A DNA stretch of 64,000 nt, from assembly GCA_018907035.1 (NCBI GenBank), contig JACCIC010000210.1, forward strand, positions 495,001 through 559,000. Reading direction: 5' to 3'. Position numbers and translations under genes: made by a program. The DNA is from Sycobia sp. Sy_11. Its lineage: Eukaryota > Arthropoda > Insecta > Hymenoptera > Epichrysomallidae. Positions 54,659 to 64,000 of the stretch are shown piece after piece; positions within the stretch are counted from its first letter, which is position 1, and the number at the start of each line of letters is the position of its first letter. The notes under the pieces were generated by a model, which saw nothing but the letters and a program-made list of their open reading frames with translations, did no database searches and was not told the DNA's origin.

Positions 54659-56210
54659 ATGTTTAAAGTCCTGCAGGCGAACCTGAATAGGAGTAAGACG
54701 GCAAGCGACCTCCTTCCGCAGATCTGTCTTGAGAAGGACGCTGACATCGTCATCGTCAGCGAACAATATCGAGATGGAGATGCGGGAGTCTGGTATCGCG
54801 ACAACCTCCATACTGCGGCGATTTGGATTTTTAACCCGCACCGCTTTCGGGTGGAGCGCCACGGATCCGGCCGCGGCATCGTCTGGGTGAGGGGCAACAA
54901 CGTAAATTACGTCAGCTGCTATCTTACTCCGAATGAAGCCATCGGGGGTTTCCAGTCTAAACTGGATGCCCTTGAGGATGCGGTAAGAGAAATGGAGGGG
55001 GAGCTGGTAGTGGCTGGAGATTTGAACAGCAAAGCTCTCGAGTGGGGGGAAGCCTTGCCAAACTCTAGGGGAAGACGAGTAATGGATATGGCATGCAGAC
55101 TAGGTCTGGTTGTCTTGAACTCCGGATCTACGTTGACCTTTCGGAGACTTGGCTACAGGGAAACCATTCCTGATGTATCCTTTGCGACGGAGATTCTGGC
55201 CGCACGAGTGCGAGACTGGCGAGTAATCGAAGACTATATAGCCAGCGATCACCAATATATCAACTTCTGCGTTGGTGATGCCACGCCAGTCAGGGCGACA
55301 GTTGAACATCGCCCAGCCAGATGGATCGTCGCGAGGATGGATCACGAGAAGTTTTCCCAGGCACTAGAACGCGGACAGCGCCTCCTGGTTGAATTACCAA
55401 GGAGCACAACGCTTTGCGAGCGCACGAAAGCGGTAACGGAAACTACAATGCATCTAATCCGCCAAGCCTGCAAGCAAGCGATACCGAGGAAACTCGCGGG
55501 TCGTGCTCGCCGTCCGACTTATTGGTGGACGGACTAAATTGCGGAGCTGCGGCGGCAGTACCTGCCGCTGCGCCGCGTAGCCCAAAAGGCTCAAAGGCGC
55601 AATCGTGATTCTGCTCTGAGGATCGCAGAACATCTAACAGCGAAGAAGACTTTAAAGCGAACCATCAAAGCTAGTAAACGACGATGCTGGAAAAAGCTGG
55701 GAGAGGATCTGAACAACGATCCATGGGGATTGGGGTATAAAATCTTAGCCCGCAAATTAGGCATGTTCCGTAAAAGTATGCCTATGAGCGCGGAAGTGAT
55801 GGACAGTATCGTCAATGCCCTGTTCCCTACTCATGCCAAACGAAGGGATGAGCTCCTGGTTCCCTAGGGTCCTGAGGCACCGCCTTTCACAAGGGCGGAG
55901 CTAGAGACAGCAGTGCGCTCTCTGAAGAACAAAAAGGCACCAGGACCTGACGGACTTTCGGCAGAAATGTTGAAAGCGGTGGTACAGAGCGATCCTGAAC
56001 TCTTGCTTGGTATGTACAACTCGTGCCTTCGCGCGGGAATATTTTATCCTTTCTGGAAGGAGGCGAGACTTGTGCTGATAAGCAAGGGCAAAGGATCATC
56101 TAGTGCTCTGTCGGCGTACAGACCCTTATGCATGCTAGACACCGCCGGAAAACTCCTGGAAAAGCTGGTGAGACCCCGTCTACAGACGGCACTTTTAACA
56201 TCTGGTGTAT
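54659..56210 (+). pseudogene. R1-like ORF2: APE endonuclease and start of RT
   Basis: From ATG 54659: MFKVLQANLNRSKTASDLLP, IVSEQY, GRGIVWVRG, VVAGDLNSKALEWGE (catalytic Asp/Asn), LGYRETIPDVSFATE and YIASDHQYINF (catalytic Asp-His). This is a complete AP-endonuclease-like domain that nicks the target. The same frame goes on through TAA (55535-55537) and TAG (55865-55867) into LKNKKAPGPDGLSAEML and SAYRPLCMLDTAGKLLEKLV, the RT fingers. It is lost at about 56207. Two in-frame stops but no frameshift, so the damage looks younger than that of the Gypsy host. The palm (YADD) is absent. Confidence 0.82.
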
Positions 56211-57960
56211 ATATTTATATAACTTAATATTATAAATTATTCAAAGAAATTATATTAATATTATAAGTTAACCAAATAATTTACATAAATATTATAAGTT
56301 AATCCAAATTTCTACACATATGGATATAACCTCAGATATATGATTATTGGTTAACGCAAGAACTTTTAATTATAATTTATTTTAATTATAATATTTATTA
56401 TAAGAACCAGAATGTTACTCACGTTTTGGCAACCCCTAACGCCATCTCAGAGAGAGAGAGAGAGAGAACTTAGCGGGACCACATCCGCTTAGCACCGCCC
56501 TTTTCCTAGGGCCGAACCGCCCCTTTGCATGGTCTGCACGATCTCTCATGAAACGTTCCCATTGGTAAGGGAAAACAAAGGGAGAAAGTGGGCCTTATGT
56601 ACTCCTCCAGAAAACGCTTTTCTAGAAGGAGGAGTCACTCACTTTAAAAAGGCCCGAACTTCACTAAAGGCACTATTATTCAGCCACACAAGTCACAACC
56701 CACAAGGAAAATTCAGCCACACTAAAGTCAGTTCACCACGCACCAGCAGCCAGCAGCCAGCAGCAGCAGCAGTAAGGTCGGGTGTCAACACTACGAAGCA
56801 CTATCGCTCCAACACATCTCTCTATCTCTCTCTCTCTCTCAACCTCTCTCACTCTCTCTCTCTCTCTCTCTCTAGGCACAGGCAGCAGGAGTTGCCTGTA
56901 AAGGACAAAAAGAGAAATAAATCATAAAAGTAAGTTAAGTTAAACTTTTTATTTTTATTTGTTTTTTTACCTTTAATCTATTTCCTGTCCGGGGAAGTGA
57001 TTTAGTCCTCCTTGCAAAAGAAAGGGCTATACATGCCCCATTCTATCCTTTCTTTATCTAAATAGAAAATTAGTGCTAGGGAAGTAAGTCGGAAGGCCGA
57101 GGCATGAATAGGGTCTTTCTCGCAAGAGAAGCAGCTTATACCTACATATAACCCATTGGCCTCCCACCTACATAAAAAGCATAGGAATTTAAGTTGAAAT
57201 TTCCTAACATTCCTGCTAGTGAGATCACTACTCTCACATACAGGGTCCCGAGCTGCTGCAGGCAACTCTAGGCTCGAAAGCCAATAAAACTTGGAAAGGC
57301 TGGTATAAAGCTCACGTGAGGGAAGAGTCTCGACTCCGACGTCACACATATAAATTTAATAATAATATCGATAATTTGAATAATATGTGAATAATATATG
57401 AATAACTTGTAAATAGAAAAATATTCGAATAACTGGTAATATATAAAACCAGAAAATACTATTTACCTTAGGTGTAAGCACAATAAACTGAATAGGTATT
57501 TGACCTCGACCTTCTACCTTTATTTGCGTAATGACTAAATTTTTAATTTACTTTGCTGTTATTTCAAATTGAAATACGAGCATATTTCATAAGAAAAAGA
57601 GAAAGTTATTCTACAGAATGTATATAAAAGGGGTAACGAAAAGCGGTTTACGTGAATTGATTTAAGTAGGATAAATCAATTAATTATTAATTATTAATTA
57701 ACACGTTGAGACATAGATCTGTCAAAAAAGGGAGAAGGAAAAAAAACTTTTAATTATTAAAGTTTGCCTGTAAATTTTTGACAAGATTATGCCATTGCGC
57801 ATTCTTCTGCGCACAGTCATAGATGCAGTCTTCGCGTGTCCTTGTGTGCACATGTACATGTGCTGCATACTTTTCGTTTCACCTGGCTTAACTGTAGAGG
57901 ATCGAGAAAATGAGTGGGTGCACTGTTTAGCTCTTCTACGGGAATTCTTGATTATTCTCG
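56210..57960. other. AT-rich DNA and a GC-richer block, possible solo LTR
   Basis: From 56411 (TGTTACTCACG) to about 57346 (GACGTCACACA) lies a GC-richer block with short GA and CT repeats, a CAGCAGC tract (56745-56770), a TTTAAAAAGG TATA-like box near 56644 and AATAAA near 56918. The TGT...ACA edges suggest a solo LTR, but no target duplication was seen. The remainder is AT-rich. The part right of about 57720 is probably Gypsy leader. Confidence 0.3.
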
Positions 57961-57966
57961 TCGCGG

Positions 57967-57984
57967 GCCCCACGTTGGGCACCA
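57967..57984 (-). promoter_or_regulatory. Primer-binding site, tRNA-Lys type
   Basis: The minus strand reads TGGTGCCCAACGTGGGGC one base after the LTR end. It differs at one position from TGGCGCCCAACGTGGGGC, the known site for tRNA-Lys1,2. Confidence 0.8.
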
Positions 57985-57985
57985 C

Positions 57986-58852
57986 TTATAACCTCTAAAC
58001 TCGGGGTTATTACTTACGGACTGTCGATGTGTGCGTGGGCACTTCCACGCCGCTGCTTGTGAACTCCGCTAGAAAGAGGACGGGGAAAATTGGAATGAAA
58101 CACGAGGCAGTTTTTACGAGGTTTTAACAATATTAACACTTTTTATTACATGAAACTATGTTACATTATTCAGGTAGCACATACGCTATGTGCTAGTTGC
58201 GGGCTTCGCGACGATATAACGATTATTACGCAAATACGCTATCATATAAAATGCACGAGCACGTGGACCACGGAATGGAACGCTAGATTTTACTACGCGA
58301 TGGGAACAGTACAATGTGAAACAATAAGCTATATACGGTACATACACGATATATTACACGAAGCTACAAAAATATAACATTATACTAAATCGCGAGATAT
58401 ATACTACACGCACATAACCGCTACACTACACGCGGGAATCGCTGGGCACGGGCGCGGCGGTGGGCCAGGAGGCTAGTTACGCACATATGTATTATTATAA
58501 AATGAGATATATATAAGGCTACTTGCCGCCGACGACGATGCTGTCGCTGGTCTCGATGCTCGTTGGTGCTCGCTGATGCTCGCTGCTGCTCGCGGCTATC
58601 GTCTTATATTAGAGCGGCTAAGTGCGCTCTCTCTCACTTACCCGGATGCATAAAGACGTGGTGGGCCACGCCGCTATCTCGCGCTTCTCCTCGATTGCTT
58701 CCGTGGTTGCGCTTGACCGCGGCTCGTAGCCGCTAATGGCGTCGCTATACGCGACGATACACGGACGGCAGCGTGTTCGCTTTCTCAACCGTTCGCGCTC
58801 TCGGTCCGGGGCTGCGGCAAGGATATTGCCATGCGTCTTTCTCTCTCCTCCG
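57986..58852 (-). repeat. 5' LTR of the Gypsy element, truncated
   Basis: Matches 43565-44369 of the 3' LTR with many substitutions and small indels, including an extra GCTCGCTGATGCTCG-type stretch near 58570. The outer part corresponding to 44370-44656 (about 287 bp, including the TGTAAC end) is missing. Confidence 0.85.
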
Positions 58853-61255
58853 ATATAATTATAGTAGTTATGGACGGATATTATTCATCCCCATATGACT
58901 CAGAGCAGCTTGAAATTGAGGCTATTTTACCTGTATTTTTGACAATATAGCATTAGCTTAGATGCATACTATCGTCGATTGATAAATGAGCTCAGTAAAT
59001 TAGGCTAGGCAAGGTTTTACATCATCATTATATTCTTATGAAATACCCTGCAGTATTGGCATAATTACTAGAATTTATGAAACGTACTATGGAGATCAGA
59101 GATGCTGCTATAGTAAATTTTCAATGACACAGGCTTTGTCAGTATATCATTGCGGTATTTCACTTTTGAGTCGCGAGAAAATAACTAAACAATTGACGGG
59201 TATATTTCGAATGCAATTAGTCAATTGTTTCTTAATCTCCGGAATTTTTCCTGATTTGTCGAAGAAGGTACATGATATTCTATTGAAAAAAAATCTAAAT
59301 TGTTAGTCGCTGCTCCATCGTCATAATGACTGTAGTCATCTTCTTCTAATTTTAAATAGATAACAATTTAGGAATCAAGGTGATCAAAAAGTCTTAGACT
59401 TATGACAACTTGGAATAATAGAAAATGTAGGATGAACTTCGACTGTCGGAAGTCAATGATATAAAATATTAAAGACTTACAGCAGATATGGTTAATAAAG
59501 TTAATAAATATAAGTTTAATACAAGTAAAATCATGCTTTATCATTAAAAATTGAGTCATGCTTCCGTAACGTAGCTTGTAGAATATAAAAATAAAGACAA
59601 TCCGGGTTCGATAAATAAATCAGATTTCCGTAAAATAGAGGAATTCAAAGAACATGAACTTCTTTAAGCAATAAAAACGTTGAGATGACTTTTAAAACTT
59701 TTGGAGAGAGATCTGTTAGATTGTTTCAAACATGCCTTCAGAGAAAATAATACATGAAGTGTGTTGACCTAGCGGCAAATCCTAAAAGATATAAATATAT
59801 TTTCGACATAGTCAATCATTTTTTATGATTTGATTGCTTCATTCGATGAACGATAATAATGAATCCGCAGATTTTTATGAAAAGGTATCAAGTGTGTAAT
59901 GAAGAGATAAAAAATTATACAATCACAGGTATGATAAAAGCACTAGTACTATAGTGAGTCAGAAACTGTTGCCTTTTTCAACTAATTTCGAGCAAAACCG
60001 ACGTGTCCAGAAATCCCAGAATATAATTGAATGAATTGAATTTTTCTATCAAATCATTTGGAATAAGGTAATTCAAAACTGCGGTACACATATATAAACG
60101 TATTCTACACACATGAATCAATTTCAATATTGCTTTAAAAATGATATCGGAAAACTATAAGATATATTCGTGCAGATGTAAACGTTTAGGATGAGTCGGA
60201 TTTTCAGACGTCAGCTTGATAGAGAGATGAAATTTGGATCTTCTGGAGCTAAATCTTAGTTAGTTGTATATGCAACTCATAGTTGAAAAATGTATGTACC
60301 GAAATAGCATGAATTCTTTGAATCCAGAGACTTTAGATTCTTAAATAATGCAGTGATCAAACAGAATTGTGATGATATTAAATGCTAGAATGTAATATAT
60401 AGAAATAGAATAATTGAAGGATAAGTTGACTGAAAGCGTTAACTAGAGAAAACGATGAGACCGATAGAAATATGCTGGCTAAAGTTAGCAGAGACTCCTA
60501 AATTTACCCAAAAGATATATTATTAAACATCAACGAATAGAAACAAGCAATTCAAATTGAAATAATTTGTTAACAAGCCATATAAATAAGAAAGCATTTA
60601 TAAAAAGCATGAAGCAATTATACTAGGCTTATTATAGAGGATTAACAAGCAAGTCTGTGACTTTCTATCAACATGACATGCTTTGTACCTACCTGTGAGA
60701 AACATGTATGATGAATTCATCTTATTGCATAATTTCTTGAAATATATCCTCCTAATATACTTGTATCATTTTGAATTGCATTGCAACAATCATGCGATAA
60801 AATTGATGGTGACAATAAATTGTGACATAAGATAGAAAGAAGATATCGTTATATTAAAGAATACGTTAAATAGATTGAATGCGTACATCAGTTAGTGAAT
60901 ATTTTTATTTAGAACTTAAAAAGTGATAAGTAAATAGTCTAACCAAGATTACTTTCCACGACTAATATTTATTTGGCTCTTATAAATCTGCCTACAAAAC
61001 ATTTATTAATAGCAATGTGAAACGAAAAGGAAAAATAAAAGTTCCATTTATATTCATAAAAGAGTATTTTATTATTGAGCCTTCCAGCTCAAAAATACGA
61101 GGAAATAAATAAAAAAAAAAATAATACCAGAAAGAACGAGACCGACTTGCAATTGAAGCAGATTGTCCGTTGATTGTATACGAACGACCAAATGATTTTG
61201 CAATACCAAAATCTACCATTTAGAGAATATTAACTTAGCATTTAGGAAAATGAAC
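58853..61255. other. Mgat1 intron, no gene recognised
   Basis: AT-rich DNA with scattered short frames. Both strands searched. Nothing reads as a known family. Confidence 0.45.
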
Positions 61256-61259
61256 ATAA

Positions 61260-61640
61260 GATATTATTATCGTTGATGACCCATGACTTTACGTCTGTGA
61301 TGCAGAAAACGATACTCCTCACAGTGGACGCATGCTGTATCGCAAAGACTAGAAAAGTGCGTCACAGTCGGAGCAACGTGACGGCAATATCAACTATTTT
61401 CTGTGAATACAAAGATTTTCTGCACGATAAATATGCTGAGAGAAGCCACACAATTATTAAAAAACACTTCTTTGAGGTATTGAAAAGAATGCTTGACGTA
61501 ATCATAACAAAAGATTTAGCATGGTTCAAGCGATAATTGTCTACTTCTCCATGATAATGCACCTATACATTCAATACACGTGGTACACCAAAATTTAATA
61601 ATGTACCAAAATATATGGCATTGATAGTTCCTTGCGTGAT
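61260..61640 (+). pseudogene. Mariner transposase, middle-to-C-terminal relic
   Basis: The plus strand reads TRKVRHSRSNVTAISTIFCE (family 'KKARQVRSNVKVMLTVFFD'), LHDKYAERSHTIIKKHFFEV and VLKRMLDVIITK. The HHDNAPAHTS equivalent follows in decayed form after the stop at 61534-61536. The lineage is distinct from the other mariners here. Termini not found. Confidence 0.6.
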
Positions 61641-61710
61641 AAAAAATAATATCAATACGGAGATATAAAGTTTGAGTCGACACCTTAAGCAGACACCTCG
61701 TACTAATAAG

Positions 61711-61719
61711 AGAGAGACA

Positions 61720-61791
<72 letters not shown>

Positions 61792-61796
61792 CAGAG
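61711..61796. repeat. (GA)n microsatellite
   Basis: About 85 bp of AG/GA dinucleotide with few interruptions. Confidence 0.95.
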
Positions 61797-62269
61797 AGAA
61801 TAAGAACATTACGATCGGCGCCTATGACTTACATTCTCGCTAATTCCTGCCTCAATTCAAGTTCTGTTAAACTCGCAGATTGCTTATAAAAAAACTCATA
61901 CACTAGTTTTGAAGGCATTAATCTTTTAGTAAAGCTTCATAGATCATGTTACACTTGAGTTAAACTTGAATTCCAATAATAATTATTTATGCATAATCAA
62001 ATTCGAAATTTGGCCTTAGTTATGTAAACACGTATATTTTTAAATAAATAATTTGTACGAAAAGTTTGTGAGGGAAAAATTTGTTTCTAACAATATTATA
62101 TAAAAAAATATACTACATCTAAAAATTCGAGCACAAAAACCTATACTTTTTAACTTCAACAGCAGAATTTTAATATATATTGCACAAAATATTCAGCTGA
62201 GAAGTTTATGAATTAATAAAATATTAATGCTACAACTGAAAGTACTTGAGAGTATTTAAAAATATTTAC

Positions 62270-62415
62270 CATTGCATAATTTTCCTTTTTATGTATTTCG
62301 AAATCGGAGATATTGAATTGTTTTTCTTCAGATTTATCGATATATTTTTTAATATTCTCTTGAAATAAAAGTTTATGTTCAGTTCTGACTAATGTCATAT
62401 TTATAAAATCCAAAT
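62270..62415 (-). CDS. Mgat1: Mgat1, probable exon i (luminal stem region)
   Basis: An open 146-bp exon between a good acceptor (TTGTTACAG at 62418-62416) and donor (ATG|GTAAAT at 62269). It encodes LDFINMTLVRTEHKLLFQEN, KKYIDKSEEKQFNISDF and a short hydrophilic tail ending NYAM. It starts with two bases of a codon and ends in phase 0, which fits exon ii exactly. The helical, charged, poorly conserved sequence is what the stem between membrane anchor and catalytic domain should look like. I cannot confirm it by homology. The exon with the cytoplasmic tail and transmembrane segment should lie further right, and I did not find it before 64000. Confidence 0.55.
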
Positions 62416-62419
62416 CTGT

Positions 62420-63315
62420 AACAAATAATTAAATTATATAACTAATAATATATATAAAACGAGATATTATGGAAATCGTTTTTAATTAATTTAGTTTCTA
62501 CTTTTTAAGTGAGTTCTATTTAAAATAGTAATTTTATAAATAGGTTTTTATCAATTGTTTCACAAATGCACTAAAATTTTGCTTGTAGGATATAGTGAAA
62601 TAATAAAAAAATATTCATTAAAATTATAGATGCATAATCGAGATTATTATTATAAATGTAAGGTATTATCGTAATAAATAAAAAACATGATAAAAAATGA
62701 TTTCTATCAAAAATTTTGTTTTTAATTGGAATTAGAGACACCGGTTTTCCTATCCTTCACTAGCCAAGATTCCATTTAAAAAGTACTTGGGCATCGATCC
62801 AAATGAAAGAAGTATTGATAAGATCTTTAAAGGGATCATGCGAATTTAGACGATTTCATTCAGTAAATTGTATAAATAATTTTCCTGCACTCAAGATGCA
62901 AAATGCGATTTTCTACAGCGCGACTTAACTGAGGAGTCAAACTTGTTTTTGTACTTTGTCTTAAGTATTCGAGATTTTTAAAGAAAATAAAATTTATATT
63001 CTATGTGAAATTTGGTACATAAATTATTATGTTTAAGTATTAAAAAATTATTATTAAATTATGTTAAGTATTAAAAATTATCTATATAAGTTTTTAAAAT
63101 TAGTTATAATTTTCAATTCAATTTTTTTAAATTAACTGTTTTAAATTTAATTTGATGATACATAGACACACACACATAATCAAACAATAATATAAACACA
63201 TAGAAACACATATATGAACATATAAATAAATATAATACAAATCTACTCGTAAACTATAATACTATATATCTTCTTAATATATTTGATGTAAAAATAAGCT
63301 TCGTCGTAAAAATAA
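62420..63315. other. AT-rich DNA, no gene recognised
   Basis: Searched on the minus strand for a Mgat1 membrane-anchor exon without success. Low-complexity AT near 63000-63280. Confidence 0.45.
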
Positions 63316-63319
63316 GAGC

Positions 63320-64000
63320 GTTTGTCAATAGGTGTCCTTACTAATAGATCCCGGTTAGAAATGTCTGATCTCATGAGTTGTATTTGTAGGTTGTCTGTTT
63401 GTCAACAACTTTACAGCATTATATGAGCCTTTCTATTTGTTTCATTTACTTTGTCGAGCAAGCTCATGACAAATTTCCAGCCAAATAACCGTACTTTGTG
63501 GGACACGTTACCTCTACTCTTTAATGTAATGAAAAGTGTGGCTGATGCCTATCATTTGTTTTCAAAAACTCATGAGGCGGAATATGTTAGTGAATTAATG
63601 TTCCGCGAGTATTTCAAATGGATCAATAATTTTTGAAATTAAAGACAAGGATTGCCTGCGAAAGAGGTTTCCCTGAGCCTAAAAGGATTGGGATTCATTT
63701 AAGATATTGGAAACTAGGTACCCTACGAATTGAAGCCTAGAAACGTCGAATGTAACTCTAGCGGTATAAAAATAAATCACTTTTGTATCGTATTGTCACT
63801 GGTGATGAAGAATGAATTATAATCCTAAACGCAGAAAATCATATACATAGACAGGCAGTCCCGCCCAATCCTCTCGGAAACGAAATATTCACGTAAATAA
63901 GATGATTTTCTGCATATGGCGGGGTCAAAAGAGTGTCGTACACTACGGACTACTTCTGAGTGGTCAAAACATTAAAGGACCATTGTATCACATCCAATTT
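63320..64000 (+). mobile_element. Mariner transposon, family M1, running off the window
   Basis: It begins GCGTTTGTCAATAGGTGTCC and AGATCCCGGTTAGAAATGTC, matching the 5' ends of the element at 25917 and the MITE at 39178. The transposase begins in decayed form: RTLWDTLPLLFNVMKSVADA and YVSELMFREYFKWINNF (HTH), then after stops YRIVTGDEE (first catalytic block) near 63790-63815. Its outermost terminal repeat is missing. It continues past 64000. Confidence 0.7.

Larger units (their letters stand above)
52847..56210 (+). mobile_element. R1-clade-like non-LTR retrotransposon, cut within RT
   Basis: GC-rich element in the opposite orientation to the Gypsy host. Its 5' part has tandem monomers (53040-53500), then a basic ORF1-like piece (54213-54494), then ORF2 with an APE endonuclease and the first RT fingers. 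It stops abruptly near 56207 against AT-rich DNA with no RT palm or 3' tail. Clade by endonuclease style (LQANLNR...GDLNSK...WG) is inference. Loss of the 3' end, not the 5' end, is unusual for this class. Confidence 0.7.
43565..58852 (-). mobile_element. Ty3/Gypsy LTR retrotransposon with nested insertions
   Basis: Minus-strand order from the right: truncated 5' LTR (58852-57986), primer-binding site (57984-57967), leader interrupted by other elements (about 57900-52200), gag (52196-50344), protease, RT, RNase H, integrase (to about 46640), an extra ORF (46607-45492), polypurine tract (44669-44657) and 3' LTR (44656-43565). The two LTRs are similar but clearly diverged over about 800 bp, so the copy is old. 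Linking the 5' LTR to this body across the nested insertions is inference. It is supported by LTR identity, orientation and the absence of any other LTR. Confidence 0.75.

Noticed and set aside
60992..61219. Short minus-strand frame starting MVDFGIAKSFG, tested as a Mgat1 membrane-anchor exon
   Set aside because: No suitable splice sites and no transmembrane segment in the right place; it lies downstream of exon i.

Overview
The window is AT-rich nuclear DNA of an insect, most likely a hymenopteran such as an ant. That call is inference. It rests on spliced GT-AG exons of an animal Golgi enzyme lying among mariner, piggyBac, Penelope, Polinton/Maverick, Gypsy, R1-like and LOA/I-like elements, with long (CT)n and (TA)n microsatellites.

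The one host gene I can follow is on the minus strand and spans most of the window. It encodes Mgat1, the enzyme that starts complex N-glycan synthesis. Four coding exons are certain, in transcript order 41118-40891, 30150-30012, 22699-22471 and 8928-8824. They have no stops and their splice phases match exactly. A probable stem-region exon lies at 62415-62270. The introns are about 21.2, 10.7, 7.3 and 13.5 kb and are filled with transposons. The last exons and the N-terminal membrane-anchor exon were not found and probably lie outside the window.

Region by region. 1-4800: decayed Polinton/Maverick (integrase tail, protein-primed DNA polymerase B with a possible 85-bp GC-AG intron) and a broken gene of an unnamed family. 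5850-8230: a repeat-borne unknown gene, a divergent tandem array of about 294-bp units and a (CT)n tract. 9300-14650: a Gypsy gag-protease fragment, two Penelope 3' ends with hammerhead-like cores, and a composite SINE (11489-12422) carrying a second copy of the unknown gene between 13-bp target duplications. 15.4-22.3 kb: a Gln-rich ORF and piggyBac, Penelope (RT plus GIY-YIG), Mutator-like and mariner remnants. 25-34 kb: three mariners, an LTR-like promoter block and a GC-rich island. 36.5-39.2 kb: an LOA/I-like non-LTR element followed by a mariner-derived miniature element. 42.8-43.3 kb: a small satellite arranged head to head. 43.5-58.9 kb: a minus-strand Gypsy element with both LTRs (the 5' one truncated), a polypurine tract, a tRNA-Lys-type primer site and an extra ORF. 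Its RNase H region is split by a 650-bp foldback MITE, and its 5' leader is apparently split by an R1-like element with tandem 5'UTR monomers. 61.2-64 kb: two more mariner fragments flanking Mgat1 exon i.

Nearly every transposon gene here is broken by stops, frameshifts or truncation. The Mgat1 exons are clean, as expected of a working gene that has accumulated transposons in its introns.
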